A stretch of DNA of 64,000 nt from Limnomonas spitsbergensis. Taxonomy: Eukaryota; Chlorophyta; Chlorophyceae; Chlamydomonadales. Made by a program: the position numbers and the translations under genes. The stretch is taken from positions 1,054,001 through 1,118,000 of the forward strand of contig JAYJMM010000100.1 of the NCBI GenBank assembly GCA_037349105.1, written 5' to 3'. Under the pieces are notes generated by a model. It had not been told where the DNA came from and made no database searches. It saw nothing but the letters and a program-made list of their open reading frames with translations. Positions within the stretch are counted from its first letter, which is position 1. Each line of letters opens with the position of its first letter. Of this stretch, positions 20,222-31,104 are shown piece after piece.

Positions 20222-22485
20222 ATGCGGCAAATGGGAGCGTCGTGCTGGAGCAGCCCGATGCGGCTTCAGGGTGGTTTCAAAATTCTAAGCCATGCAGCAG
20301 TCCCTGCAAGAGCCGCTCGGTGGACAGCGGCCATGACCATGCAGCAGCAACAGCTACAACAGCAGCGCCGTATCTGTCTGGCTGGCCCAGTCTTCTCCAC
20401 TGCTGCGACTCCAGGTGCAGGCCTCACAGGCACTGCATCTGCACCAGCTGATCTTGCGAGCAGCCTGCAACTGCCGGAGTTCCCTGCCCCCCTCATCCCC
20501 TTCCACCTGCCCCCCGTGCACCTCGAGTACGACATGGCTAAATTGGAGGTGCTGATCCAGAAGCATGTCTTCGACGCAGGCGCTCGCGCTGTCGGATTTG
20601 ACATTGAGTGGCGGCCGACGGGCTCAATTTTCAAAGGGGACGGCCGCCCGGCTCTGCTGCAGCTGGCCACGCCTCAAGCAGTGATCCTGGTGCCCCTTCA
20701 GCACCTGAAAGCCCGACCTAAGTTGCTGATACAACTGCTGATGAAGGGCCTGCCCGCAAGCAGCAGCGCAGCGGGAGTAGCAGGGCCCGCCTTTCTCTGT
20801 GGCGTAGCTGCGGGGGAAGATCTCTCAAAGCTGGAGCTCCCGCTGACGTCCAGCGGGTCGTCGGCCCTCTCCTTCGACATATCGACGGCCGCTTGGCGTG
20901 CAGGGCTCATCCCAGGCAATAATAAGGAGTTCAGAGTTGACCAGCCACCCAGAGACGGGCCTGCCCCATCCGAAGGATCTTCTCCCGACTGGGCTGATAT
21001 GGGGACTCCTGCGATCAAGGGGCTGGCCAATATGGTGTCGGCCCTGGGGGGTCCCGAATTAAAGAAGCCTAAGAAAGTCCAAATGTCAGACTGGGCAAAA
21101 CGGACACTGTCGCCAGAGCAGGTGAGCTACCATAACTCATGAGGGACATCGAGTAGATGGGCAGGTGGGCAGTCATAAGGGCAGCTGAGTAGATGGGCAG
21201 GTGGGCAGTCATAAGGGCAGCTGAGTAGATGGGCAGGTGGGCAGTCATAAGGGCAGCTGAGTACATGGGCATGTGGGCAGTTATAAGGGCAGCTGAGTAG
21301 ATGGGCAGGTGGGCAGTTATAAGGGCAGCTGAGTAGATGGGCAGGTGGGCAGTCATAAGGGCAGCTGAGTAGATGGGCTGGTGGGCAGTCATAAGGGCAG
21401 CTGAGTAGATGGGCAGGTGGGCAGTCAAAAGGGTAGCTGAGTAGATGGGCAGGTGGGCAGCTGGACTTCGCATGGCGCTAGGGAAAGAGATGGCTGCAGT
21501 GCAGCAGGTGCTTGGAAAGAATAGGCTTTCTTGGTGAACCGTGGTTGTGGGTTGTGGTTTTTGAGTGCTGTGCTACAGACTGGGGTTGTCTGGTATGGCA
21601 GGAAGGCCTTGTGGCTTGCTGGCGTCCCTTCCTTCGTTTCAGCAAGGGCTCGGCAGGGCTGGGGAGTGGGGGGCATGCACTGCTCCGGGCTGCCCTGCTC
21701 CGGGGATACCCTAGGGGTAGGATGATGCGGCTTGTGTGGGCCACGGCTTGTTCTGCAGTCACGACAGGTGGGCCCTGGGCCAAAATATCATCCATTCCCG
21801 CCCCGTCCGATTCTCATGAAATATTTAATCCCTGGATAGGATTGCCTTACATTTCTTTTCCTCCCAACCAGACAGTTGGGCGCCCATGCGGCCGAGCTTT
21901 TTTTGCAGGGCCCAGAGGTGTTACGCCATTCTGCTCCCTCGTCTACCCTGCCCCTTCTGCATCTCTGACCCTGCCTGCAGATCCAGTATGCTGCAGGGTT
22001 TAGGGTTCATTTTTCCTCCCACATCATATCTGACCCTGCCTGATATTTTGTAACAAAACCCCTGTCTGCAGATCAAGTATGCAGCGCTGGATGCCTACGC
22101 CGGTGTCTGGGTTGCAGAACGCATCTATGAGATCATATTGGACAGGGCTGCCTCAGCGTCGCTGGCGCCGCCGCTGCCGTACTTCGAGTGGATGCTGGCG
22201 GAGGCGCGGACGCAGGCGGCAGAGGATGTCCGGCGAGCGGAGGTGAAGGCCATGGTCCTCAAGGCCACGGTCGACTGCCTACGGCGGCTGCAGGTCAAGC
22301 GCGAGCCCGAAAACTCGATGTCTATAAAGCAGCTGGCGGCAGCGGTTCGGGCGGCCGCGCCGGACATTGGGCAGAGGTCGGACAGGCAGCTGGGCTTTGA
22401 TTTCGTGGGCATGGCGAAGCGAGGGACGATAGCACGGGACATGACGGATGGGCCTGACAGCTCCATTCGCTACCAACTGCCATAA
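20222..22485 (+). CDS. WRN/RNase D-type 3'-5' exonuclease (DEDDy), two exons
   Basis: Exons 20222-21121 and 22072-22485 (TAA) join in phase 0 to give 437 residues. This family removes nucleotides from 3' ends of DNA or RNA. Exo I is the D-I-E-W motif (D127, E129). Exo II is probably GEDLSKLE (D200). Exo III is Y303-A-A-L-D307 in the first codons of exon 2, the DEDDy arrangement. The start is uncertain: the frame is open back to about 20195, and ATGs at 20222, 20231 and 20333 are all possible. The first 80 residues are low complexity with a Q run. About 100 C-terminal residues after Exo III look helical and charged and are not recognised; no helicase domain is present. The intron carries a 36-bp array and a copy of its own acceptor. 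TGTAA at 22550 is a good poly(A) signal. Confidence 0.5.
21150..21465 (+). repeat. 36-bp array, about 9 units, just after a donor
   Basis: The unit is GAGTAGATGGGCAGGTGGGC plus AGTCATAAGGGCAGCT. It starts within 30 bp of the exon-21121 donor (GAGCAG|GTGAGC), and each unit carries GGGCAG|GTGGGC, a donor look-alike. It was probably seeded from the splice site. Minus-strand open frames across it are repeat artefacts. Confidence 0.5.
21965..22003 (+). repeat. Intronic copy of the exon-22072 acceptor
   Basis: CCTGCCTGCAG|ATCCAGTATGCTGCAGGG (AG at 21980) copies CCTGTCTGCAG|ATCAAGTATGCAGCGCTGG (AG at 22071), 91 bp upstream. The preceding TCTGACCCTGCCTG is also duplicated. Both acceptors look usable; the copy enters the same frame and then meets a TAG. 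Confidence 0.5.
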
Positions 22486-22549
22486 ACGGTTGTGTCGCAA
22501 CGCGAAGTAGTCCTGCCTGTTAGCTCCCAACCTGTGTGACGACATTGCT

Positions 22550-22554
22550 TGTAA
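22550..22554 (+). terminator. TGTAA poly(A) signal of exonuclease gene
   Basis: TGTAA occurs 65 nt after the TAA stop. This pentamer is the established poly(A) signal of chlorophyte green algae. Confidence 0.5.
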
Positions 22555-22555
22555 A

Positions 22556-22600
22556 TAACGTTACACCTCTGGGCCCGCTCGAAGCTCGGCCGACCTTGCT
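22556..22600 (-). mobile_element. SINE-like element, truncated head
   Basis: AACGTTACACCTCTGGGCCC and GCTCGGCC are head sequences in forward element sense (head left). No A-rich tail follows. Confidence 0.5.
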
Positions 22601-22609
22601 TGTGAGGTG

Positions 22610-22805
22610 GCTACCTCATAATTTCTGGGCTGTAAAATTGCTTCTTGCATCCTTCTGATTCAGGGTTTCCATCTCATGTTAGGCATCATAGGCTCCCTAG
22701 TAGTGTGACAAAACTGCTGGTGAGAAGCTACCGAAGTACATGTACTTCATAATTTCTGGGCTGTGGAATCGTTTCGGGTACTCAGCTGATTCAGGGGCTC
22801 CATCA
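22610..22805. repeat. Tandem duplication of about 130 bp
   Basis: CATAATTTCTGGGCTGT followed about 45 bp later by CTGATTCAGG and TCCATC occurs twice, starting near 22616 and 22748. Confidence 0.5.
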
Positions 22806-22856
22806 GTGTGGGACCTGGGCCCCCCGGCCCTATTTAGAACGGTGCATGCCCGCTTG

Positions 22857-22934
22857 GCCCTTCCAAGTTTTTAGTTAGGCGCCCACACGGCCGAGCCTGT
22901 TTGAGCAGGGCCCAGAGGTGTCACGTCATTGAAC
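22857..22934 (+). mobile_element. SINE-like element, head right
   Basis: A short pyrimidine stretch, then AGGCGCCCACACGGCCGAGC, GAGCAGGGCCCAGAGGTG and CACGTCATTGA. It is the same family as the copies with target-site duplications at 37503 and 44099. Confidence 0.5.
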
Positions 22935-23402
22935 CGCTTATGATTATGCCTCCTATTTTAGAACGATGCATACCCGCTGGGCCCTGCTGCACGCTCGGCC
23001 GCGCGGGGCTGGTAGGGAATATCTAGGCTCAATTCCAGCTACCATGCACAGCCTGGGCCATGGTGCAGCCATGCCATCCTCCTATGCGAGGGGAGCAGAA
23101 CCGTGGAAACCGGCGAATAGGCGGGGGGGCAGAGAAGATCGTGTGGCGGGTCCGATACCTCAACCTCTGGGTATGGATGATTGGATGCCACCAGCGATCG
23201 TGTCAAGTTATACCACTTGACCATTTCCCCCCAAGACAGGGGGGAGAGAGAGGATCGGTCCACGCCCCTGAAAGAGAACTGCAGGTGCCTCCCATTCCTG
23301 AGGATAGAGAGAGGGTGTGAGAACACAGGGCCCGTAAAGTATTAAGGACAACCACGAACCCCAAAAAGCAGCGTTTGGCGGTGTCACACTGTCACTCCGT
23401 TG

Positions 23403-23505
23403 CATGACGTTACACCTCTGGGCCATGCACAAGAAGGCTCGGCCGTGCGGACGCCCAACTGTTCAGCAGGGAGATAAAAGAAACTAAATACCCCGGGGAC
23501 CTTGT
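23403..23505 (-). mobile_element. SINE-like element, head left
   Basis: ATGACGTTACACCTCTGGGC, GGCTCGGCCG, CGCCCAACTGTTCAGCAGGG, then the A/G-rich tail start AGATAAAAGAAACTAAAT. No clear target-site duplication was found. Confidence 0.5.
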
Positions 23506-24103
23506 CACCTTCCCCGGGTTTCTTTTGGTGTCTTTTCTTTTTCTTGACCCCCTCGCTCTTTTTCAGGGTTGTCTTCTTTCGGGTGTGAACAACCATCAGC
23601 GTGTCAGTGCGACAATGCACGGTCTGCAAAAACTTTTTCTGCCACCGGCTGATATAGAACTTGCGACTTCTGCTTGATCAGTCTCGTCGGTGCTAGGCTA
23701 TAAGCGTGACACCCGTACGGAATTAGTCACGGGCGATTAGCTTGGGTGTGTGGCGGGCGAGAGGTGTCATCGCCGCGCGGCCCACAAGCTTTTCGAATAC
23801 ATATCGCCTACACTCGACGTTGATTACAATAGAATCGCATTGCTATTGCGCTGCTTTTGATCGAAGGCGCAGGTGCGTCGGACCATCACGTATGAACCCA
23901 CCCCTGTGCCTGCCGAGCGTTGTGAGCCGTCGCGTCGGCATAGTAGGTTTGGGCGCGCGTCTTTTGCTCCTTTTCTAGTTTTTTTCTAGGCACACTTTTT
24001 TTACAGTCTTCCATATAGGAGATCCCTGAATAGAAGAGGGAACAATAGGAAGGAAGAAAAGGAGGGCCAGGAAGGCACACAAGTCCGACACCTGACATGC
24101 CTA

Positions 24104-24256
24104 ATGAGTGGCCCAGAGGGATAACGGCATTCCTCCCAACTCTTTTTGAATGGCGCCCACGCGGCGTGGCCTTTTTGAACATGGCCCAGAGGCAAAGGTG
24201 TAACGTCATTGACCTGACATGCCTAATGAGTGACCCAGAGGGATAACGTCATTAAC
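24104..24256 (+). mobile_element. Cluster of SINE-like fragments
   Basis: Three head ends in the same orientation lie close together: GGCCCAGAGGGATAACGGCA (24113), GGCGCCCACGCGG to GGTGTAACGTCATTGACC (24152-24214), and CCCAGAGGGATAACGTCATT (24234-24253). The phrase CTGACATGCCTAATGAGTG repeats between them, so a local duplication or nested insertion is likely. Confidence 0.5.
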
Positions 24257-24489
24257 ATGCCTAATGTGGGGCGCATCTGTGGCCAGCCGTCGAATGATGG
24301 GTTGCTCTATCCCTTGTAGGTTAGGTCCATGCTTTGACAGGAACGAAGGAGCTCTAGCTGTTTACCCGAGGCCACAAGGGCCTTGTCCGCCATGGATTGA
24401 TCACAAAAGCATGCACAGATTTTGCGCCAGCTTCTATAATTTAATTTGATTTCCGATTTTTACCGGAGGAGGCCTTCGTTTATGGCGGC

Positions 24490-24600
24490 CAATGACATAA
24501 CACCTCTGGGCCGAGCTCAGATGACTTGGCCGCGTGGGCACCCGACTGTCTGGTCAGGAGGAAAAGAAACTTAAGGCTAGAGGAGAAAGGAAATACAGAT
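24490..24600 (-). mobile_element. SINE-like element, head left
   Basis: CAATGACATAACACCTCTGG, GGCCGCGTGGGCACCCGACT, then the purine tail AGGAGGAAAAGAAACTTAAG. It is moderately diverged from the copies with target-site duplications. Confidence 0.5.
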
Positions 24601-24861
24601 ATCTCATGCTGTCCTGAGACGTGCTGGTAGCTGACACCCAGTACAAACATCTTATATTAAAAACGTTACATGAGAATGGTACGTGGGTACCAGACAAGGA
24701 GACATGAGGCTACGATACGTATTCAAGACAAAAGCTGTACAAAAAAACCCGGAAAAGAACTGCCACGGAGTATCAAAATCCACCAGGAACAAGCTTTTAT
24801 CGGTGTGAAAAGATTCAAGTTAACAGTACCCTGCACACAGGCAAGCTGCTGGGTGATAGCT

Positions 24862-24916
24862 GGAGGCCCATACAGCCGAGCCTTTCTGAGCAAGGCCCAG
24901 GGGTGCAACACCATTT
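24862..24916 (+). mobile_element. SINE-like element, head right, diverged
   Basis: GGCCCATACAGCCGAGCC, CTGAGCAAGGCCCAGGGGTG and CAACACCATT form the body and head. It sits immediately left of the 165-bp duplicated segment at 24910. Confidence 0.5.
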
Positions 24917-25075
24917 ACATAAAGACAGGCGAGCTGCGAGGCAAACATTCAAATGCTTTTGTGCTCCACCTGTCGGTGGCCCTTACGGCGCCACATTGCA
25001 GTGTTTATTATTGGATCAATTCAGCTGCAATTGAGCTATTCTATAGCTGCACTTCAGCTATAAGCAAGGAAGCAC
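24910..25075. repeat. 165-bp segment, copy 1 (partner at 28123)
   Basis: It begins CCATTTACATAAAGACAGGC and GAGCTGCGAGGCAAA and continues to an AGCTNNAATTNAGCT-rich end. The partner lies inside the MYND gene intron at 28123-28285, at roughly 80% identity by eye and in the same orientation. Confidence 0.5.
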
Positions 25076-25402
25076 GATACGGCACAGGTGAAGTCGGATT
25101 GCGCTAACATGGCTACAATCCAGCTAACGACCAGCAGGGCCCGGTGCAGCAAGCCCCAAAGCTACAGCCAGCAGCCGCAGGCCGGTCAAGGCTTGGTCCC
25201 AATTGGCCCCTGGGGTGGCCGCCCGTCAGCCCCCCAAAGGTGGTCTGGTGCACAGTATAATAAACACAAAAGGGGCTCAGGTATGCCTCAGGAATCAGGA
25301 TCCAACCCTGCCCCGACTGCTGAGAAAATTGAATACCCCATCAGCCAGAAATCCAACCGAGTTTCTTCCGTAACAAGGAGTAACACATGTACAGTCACTC
25401 TT

Positions 25403-28400
25403 CTACAAACCAGGTACCCTGTCCGAGGCCCCTTCTACCTGCGGTTGTTGGCCAGCCTGCCACCTGCCCCTCATCTCCTTCATGCCGGCGCAGTTTTTCA
25501 CGTGTCCGCCACTCCACGCCTGCACCTGGCAGGCCTTACAGCAGTACCTCGCCCCGCACCCCCCCTCGCATGCCAGCGTCTTGACAGTCATCTCACAGGG
25601 ACCGTCCATCTGGAGGCATGCGGGGCTGCAGCAGGGCCCGGTGCCCCACAAGTCCTTTGGCAGGCCCCACAGAAGCTCCCACTGGACCAGCTCCCAGCTA
25701 CTGCCACCTGCCACATCACTGCCTCCAACATGGGGCGGTGCCAATTGTGTGGGAGCAGCATATGCAAGGCCTCTCCCCTCCATCGGCATTGCACCCCGCC
25801 CTAGGGGCAGGATTTTCCTCAACTGCACCAGCAGGGCAAAGCCAGCCGCTTGCATGCCGAGTGTGTCCGCTTCGGACGCCCCCTGGATTTGAATTCGAAG
25901 GCGGCGTTTGGTGAACACGCTGGCACACTCCTCAGCCTCGACAAGCAATGCATCGAGGCCTGGAAAATCTAGCTCGCGGAGCACGACCAGCAGCTGATGG
26001 AAGGAGGTGTTCATGACCAAGGACACGGGCAAAGCCTCCAGCATGCACTCCAGCAGCGAATCCCACACCTGGCTCGCCAGGACCTTGGACAGTGCTGCCC
26101 ACACCGCAGCCACTGAGACCTCCTTTGCCTCTGACAGCTCTGACGCCGAGGATCTGGACGGCTCGAAGCCTGAAGCTGAGGAGCTGGGCGGCCAGGGGCC
26201 TGACGCCAAACTAGGCGGCTCGGGGCCAGGTGCCGAGGAGCGGGATGGTTGGGGGCCTGACGCCGAAGAGCTAGACGGCTCGAAGCCTGATGCCGAGGAG
26301 TTGAATGGCTCGGGGCCTGACGCCGAGGAACTGGACGCCTCGGGACCTGATGCCGAGGAGTTGCAGACCTGGGGGCCTGACGCCGAGGAGCTGGAGGGCT
26401 GGGGGCCTGAAGTCGAGGAGCTACAGGGCTGGGGGCCTGACGCCGAGGAGCTGCAGGGCTGGGGGCCTGACGTCGAGGAGCTGCAGGGCTGGGGGCCTGA
26501 CGCCGAGGAGTTGGAAGGCTGGAGGTCTGAAGGAAGCGCCTCATCTCTGTGACGTCGCATCATACCAGCCATTCTCCTGAAACAGGCCGGGCTGTGAATA
26601 TTCCTGACACTGTACTCCGATCCTAGCCATGCAGAGCATTCTGATGCGACAGACTCCCAAAGCCCACCACTGCTCGCCTGATGGTGCTGCCTGACGCTGC
26701 GGAAGGGCTGCACACGCAATGCTGTGCATGCCAGGCTATCCACCAGCAAGGCCATGCATGCTGCCACCTCCAGGGCAAGCAGCTGATGCACTTTGTGCGC
26801 AACAGCCATCTCGATTTGCGGCGCCACACGAGGCGCCACATCAGCCCCTGTAGTCCGCCGCAAGGCCTGCGCCTGTTGTTTCAGCACTTTGCTTGTGTCA
26901 TGGATAGCGACCCACACTGGGTCCGTTAGCAGTGCAGACAGACACAGCTGCGGTGCTTTAATGCTGCTACAGAGGAACCTAATCAATCTGAAGAGTTCGC
27001 ACGTGGCGTCCATGGCCTGAACAAATTCCTTGTACTTGACACGCAGCTGTGGTACCTCGTCTGCAACACCGGCAGTACCGCTGGCAGGTGCTGCTGTACC
27101 GCTGACAGGCGCAGCAACACTACAGAAAAGTGCTGTACCACGGACATATGCTGCTGTACTGCTGGCAGAGGCTGCTGTACCGCTGACACATGCTGCTGTA
27201 CTGCTGGCAGAGGCTGCTGTACCGCTGACACATGCTGCTGTACTGCTGGCAGAGGCTGCTGTGCTGCTGGCAGGTGCTTCGGTACTGCTGGCAGGCGCGG
27301 CATCAATGCCAAGATCCAGTCTGCTTGTCAGCAGGGCCAGAAGTCTAGAGCAGACGGGGACGACCAGGGCAGCTACCCCGTCCGAAGCACGCATGCGCAT
27401 GGGCAGCCTCCACTCCTGAACTGCGGTCTGAGACACCTCACAGCATTCCAACGTCTCGCGGATTACTCGCAGAAGGGTGAGGCTGCCACCGTTATCCGAA
27501 CTGGCTGGAAGAAGCTCGGTCGCTTTGCCCAGAGTCAGGCACATGCTGATAATCCGGAGCAGACTAGAGCAAAGCTGCTCCGGCGGGCATAGGGAGTGCG
27601 GCCCACTGATGCGGCCCGAAAGAGCGGCACCCTCCTTGTGCAACGCCAAGATGCCCTTCTTCGTAGTTTGCCACAGGCAAGTCACATGCTGCACCGCATC
27701 AGCTGAGGTGCGGGGGGCGATCAGGCGCGCCGTCTCCTCCGTGAGGCACATGACGTCCCACACCTGCTGTGGCCGCAGCAGCTCTGCGTCAAGGGAGGGG
27801 TGGGCATGTAGGGGTTGGAAAAGGGGGGGAAGTTACGGGAGGCATAAATTGGGAGAGCTGAAGGCCGGCATGCACCAAATGCACAAGAGAGATACAAACA
27901 AGGGGGTGCGTTAACTGCGTTTGAAAATTGACAAAAGTGTGGGATTTACTGTTTGGGACTGGTGGGAAAGCAGCATCCATGCACATTTATTAAACAAGGC
28001 CATGATGCACGTGCTGAACAAAAAGAAATGCGCTTGCTGCGTGCAGAAGAAAAAGCAATGCTGCATCGTATTTGAGCGCGGCCAATGGGGCATGATCTGT
28101 ATGCATCTCAACTGAGGTGTACCACCATTTACATAAAGACAGGCGAGCTGCGAGGCAAAGTTTCAAATGTTTTTGTGCCCCATCTGTAGGTAACCCTTAG
28201 GGCGCTTCATTGCAGAGTTCATTCTTGTCTTATTTCAGCTACAATTGAGCTTTACTTCAGCTACAATTCAGCTTTAAACGCGGTAGCGCGATTCTGCAAC
28301 GGTGCATGATCCATGCATCTCAAACGCGAGCCTGGTGCAACTCACCAGGTGAAAATGTGAGCAGCACGCACCGTGCAGATGTCAACATACTGTCTTTGAA

Positions 28401-29258
28401 CACGTGTGGATAAGAGGTTGGGGCTGCTGTGCCGGATGCAGCCTCCGATGTGGGTGGAGACAGAGTGATGAGGCAGTTCTCTGGCAACACCGCAATCTGC
28501 AAGGCCTGCAGCGCGCATCGGCACGGCCACATCTGGAGGGATCCACCACCCTGTCTCAACAATGGCTCTAAGATCATGAGCGGAAGGACCATGCCGAAGT
28601 AGCCCACTTGCCGGAATGCACGACCTGACAGCGCCTTGGTATGAAAGTCCCTCGCCAGCTGGAAGGACTGTACCAGTAGGGGCGCCAGCGGCCTCCAATT
28701 CGCAGAGGAATGAGATGGGTCCAGGAAGCTGCCATGCAGGCACATCAAGCACGAAAAGAACGCCTCGACATCAATGTGCACTACCGAGGATAGGGATAGC
28801 ATGCTGCTGTCAGCCTCCAGCCATTTGCGGACATTGTGGATGCAGTGCTTGAGGGTGGCGCGGTGGATCTCCAAAATGTCATCGATGCTCACACCGAGAG
28901 CAGCGCTCCCCATGCGGCTGATGAAGCCGATTGTCCAACCAAGGGTTTCGAAGATCATGGCAGTGCTGAGCCAAGGAGTATTTTTGTGCTGCAGGACCAC
29001 AGGCAGTAGCCTAGCCCAGGCAGAGATGTTCCTCGCCATGCCCTGCTGCATCAGCCAAGACTCAAGCTGTGGCCAGGTCGCGGGTTCAGATGTGACCTTT
29101 GACAAAACAAGTTCAATCAGCAGACTCGCGGTGAACACGGCTGATCCAGCTGCCGAGGTGTCGTCGAATTTGTGGAGCGGGGTGTGGGGGACGCAGAAGA
29201 GGGCCCGATCGAAGCATTTTAGAAACAGCTTGCTGGTTTGGCCCTCCGACCACTCATG
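25403..29258 (-). CDS. MYND zinc-finger protein, two exons seen, 5' end uncertain
   Basis: On the minus strand, exon 29258-28346 and exon 27783-25403 (TAG) join in phase 1, giving about 1,097 residues. A C-terminal MYND zinc finger is clear: CCSPAC, then a CEGGC-GAR-YCCKAC block, W, GHVKNC, ending about 40 residues before the stop. MYND fingers bind zinc and usually mediate protein contacts; green algae have many such proteins of unknown role. The rest is helical, Leu/Ala-rich sequence with two low-complexity inserts coded by in-frame minisatellites (26150-26535, 27060-27310). The first visible exon is preceded by acceptor-like TTTGGTAG, whose TAG is in frame. Upstream, 29552-29262 is open in the same frame but AT-rich in codon use, so it may be intron, 5' exon or UTR. 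No start codon is assigned. The finger is certain; biological role unknown. Confidence 0.5.
26150..26535. repeat. In-gene 30-bp repeat coding 10-residue S/G/P units
   Basis: About 12 copies of CTGCAGGGCTGGGGGCCTGA plus CGCCGAGGAG lie within the MYND coding exon. On the minus strand each unit codes a variant of SSSASGPQPC. The period keeps the frame. Confidence 0.5.
27060..27310. repeat. In-gene 42-bp (2x21) repeat coding SSTAA/SGTAA units
   Basis: Alternating GCTGCTGTACTGCTGGCAGAG and GCTGCTGTACCGCTGACACA blocks code ASASSTAACVSGTA-type units on the minus strand. The region is in frame and sits in the middle of the MYND protein. Confidence 0.5.
28123..28285. repeat. 165-bp segment, copy 2, inside MYND intron
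   Basis: It starts ACCATTTACATAAAGACAGG like copy 1 at 24910 and ends in the same AGCTACAATTGAGCT style. It lies in intron 27784-28345; the rest of that intron shows nothing recognisable. Confidence 0.5.
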
Positions 29259-29631
29259 CTACCAAACAGACCGCATGCTGCTGCTGCTGTTGACATAATT
29301 CAAATTTGCTGCAGCTATGATACAATGTATCGAAGCGCACTGACGTCTAAAGGAGTTCCATGTCTCCGAGATCGTGCTAGAGGTCAATGAGCCCCGTTGT
29401 GGGTCAAGTTTTTTAAGTTGTTTCAAAGTGGATCGAAAACCAGTCAAGAGACTAGGATCTTCTACATAAAACATTGCACAATGTCCAATTTTCAGAACGT
29501 AAAGAAACAAAAGGCCGACGAGTTGCCAACTTGAGGAATTCGCATCAGACACCGCATTTCAGGGTGAAAAGAGGCATTATGAAAATTGATGATGATTCAA
29601 AAAGACGAGGGCTGATTTTCAGGAAGAACAA

Positions 29632-30860
29632 GGGCCCAATTCCACTAGGGCGCTCGACGGAACACGTTCCGGTGGCGGTTTATCTGGTTGGGCGAGGCTT
29701 CAGCCACGCTGGCTGAAAAACTTGAAACGCAATTCCACTGGTATCCGGAGTGTGTTCGGGTACGGCTGAGACAAAATCTTTCTAGTGAACAGCCTGTCAA
29801 GCACTTGCCTTATCGCTTCGTGTATGTAGAGTGTTCTGTCTACTTGTCTCGCTAAGTATGATAGTCCTGCTTGAAAAATGTCGAGTTGCAAGGTACGTGC
29901 AGCCAGGGGTGCCCTGGCACTGTCGAAGTTGGGTGTAGCAAATTCAGGCCGCTGCTTAACGATAGCCCAGGCGATCGGAGGGACTACTAGGGGGCACACG
30001 TCGACATTCGCCAATGGGTTGGCCAGATCGGTGCCAACTTCTACGCGGGAAAGATTCAAATGAGGCTCCTGTAAAGGATATGCGTCGGTCACATGACGCC
30101 ATGTGGCAGCAGGAACGGGCGAAAAGGAGTATTCAGAACGAATGAAAGATGACGGCGATGGAAATTTGAAGATGAGGACGAAGTTGTCCACGCTGTCGGA
30201 GCGTTGATGCGAAGTATGTTTGCATTGCCCAAAATAGGAGCGATGCAAAATGGGCCCAATTCCACTTGGGCGCTCACCGGAACGCGTTCCGGTGGCGGTT
30301 TATCTGGTTGGGCGAGGCTTCTGCCACGCTGGATGAAAATACTTGAAACGCAATTCCACTTGTATCCGGAACGTGTTCGGGTACGGCTGAGACCGACTCT
30401 CTCTAGTGAACAGCCTGTCAGGCATTTGCCTTATCGCTTCGAGTATCTAGAATGTTTTGTCTACTTGTCTCGCTTAGCATGATTTCATGCTTGCCAAAAT
30501 GTCGAGTTGCAAGGTACGTGCAGCAAGGGATGCCCTGGCACTGTCGAAGTTGGGTGTAGCAAATGGCAGGCCGCTGCTATGCGATAGCCCAGGCGATCGG
30601 AGGGACTACTAGGGGGCACACGTCGACATTTGCCATTGGGTTGGCCAGATCGGTGCAACTTCTACGCGGAAAAGATTCAAATTAGGCTCCTGTACAGGAT
30701 ATGCGTCGGCCATGGCAGCTGGAACGGGCGAAGAGGAGTATTCATAACGAAAGAAAGATGACGGCGATGGAAATTTGAACATGAGGACGAAGTTGTCCAC
30801 GCTGTCGGAGCGTTGATGCGAAGTATTTTTGCATCGCTCAAAATAGGAGCGATGCAAAAT
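29632..30860. repeat. Tandem duplication, two units of about 610-620 bp
   Basis: Both units start GGGCCCAATTCCACT (29632 and 30252) and end AGGAGCGATGCAAAAT (30251 and 30860). They share most sequence with scattered substitutions and small indels. Copy 1 is open on the minus strand for 182 codons (29700-30248), but copy 2 has frame breaks and no homology is recognised, so coding is doubtful. Confidence 0.5.
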
Positions 30861-30861
30861 A

Positions 30862-31072
30862 TGGCACTTAACGGGTACGGCAGCGCCACGCTGGCGCCAC
30901 GCTGGCGTTCCGGTGCCATTCCGGTGACAAGTGGAATTGGGGAGGGTGAGCTGGCATGCCATTTCCGCGTTCCGGTGACAAGTGGAATTGGGCCCAATAT
31001 GGCACTTAACGGGTACGGCAGCGCCACGCTGGCGTTCCGGTGCCATTCCGGTGACAATTGGAATTGGGTTGA
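30862..31072. repeat. Short direct repeats flanking the 0.6-kb duplication
   Basis: ATGGCACTTAACGGGTACGG plus CAGCGCCACGCTGGC occurs at 30861 and 30999. TTCCGGTGCCATTCCGGTGA and AATTGGG motifs recur between and after, so this is a small nested duplication. Confidence 0.5.
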
Positions 31073-31104
31073 CGGCGGAGAAAACAAATGTACGATGGTC
31101 TAAT

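Larger units (their letters stand above)
22486..25402. other. Intergenic: convergent 3' ends, element-rich
   Basis: No gene is recognised between the exonuclease stop and the MYND gene stop, which converge. The stretch contains at least six partial copies of the dispersed SINE-like family (listed separately), a roughly 130-bp tandem duplication at 22610-22805, and one copy of a 165-bp segment also found in the MYND gene intron. Confidence 0.5.

Noticed and set aside
22556..24256. Paired elements with inverted ends as full TIR transposons (22556-22934, 23403-24214)
   Set aside because: Single copies with their own target-site duplications (37503, 44099, 32600, 31703) show that one half is the complete unit. 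The pairs are better explained as separate insertions.
29700..30248. 182-codon minus-strand gene
   Set aside because: There is no recognised domain and the tandem second copy is frame-broken, so it is kept only as a finding.
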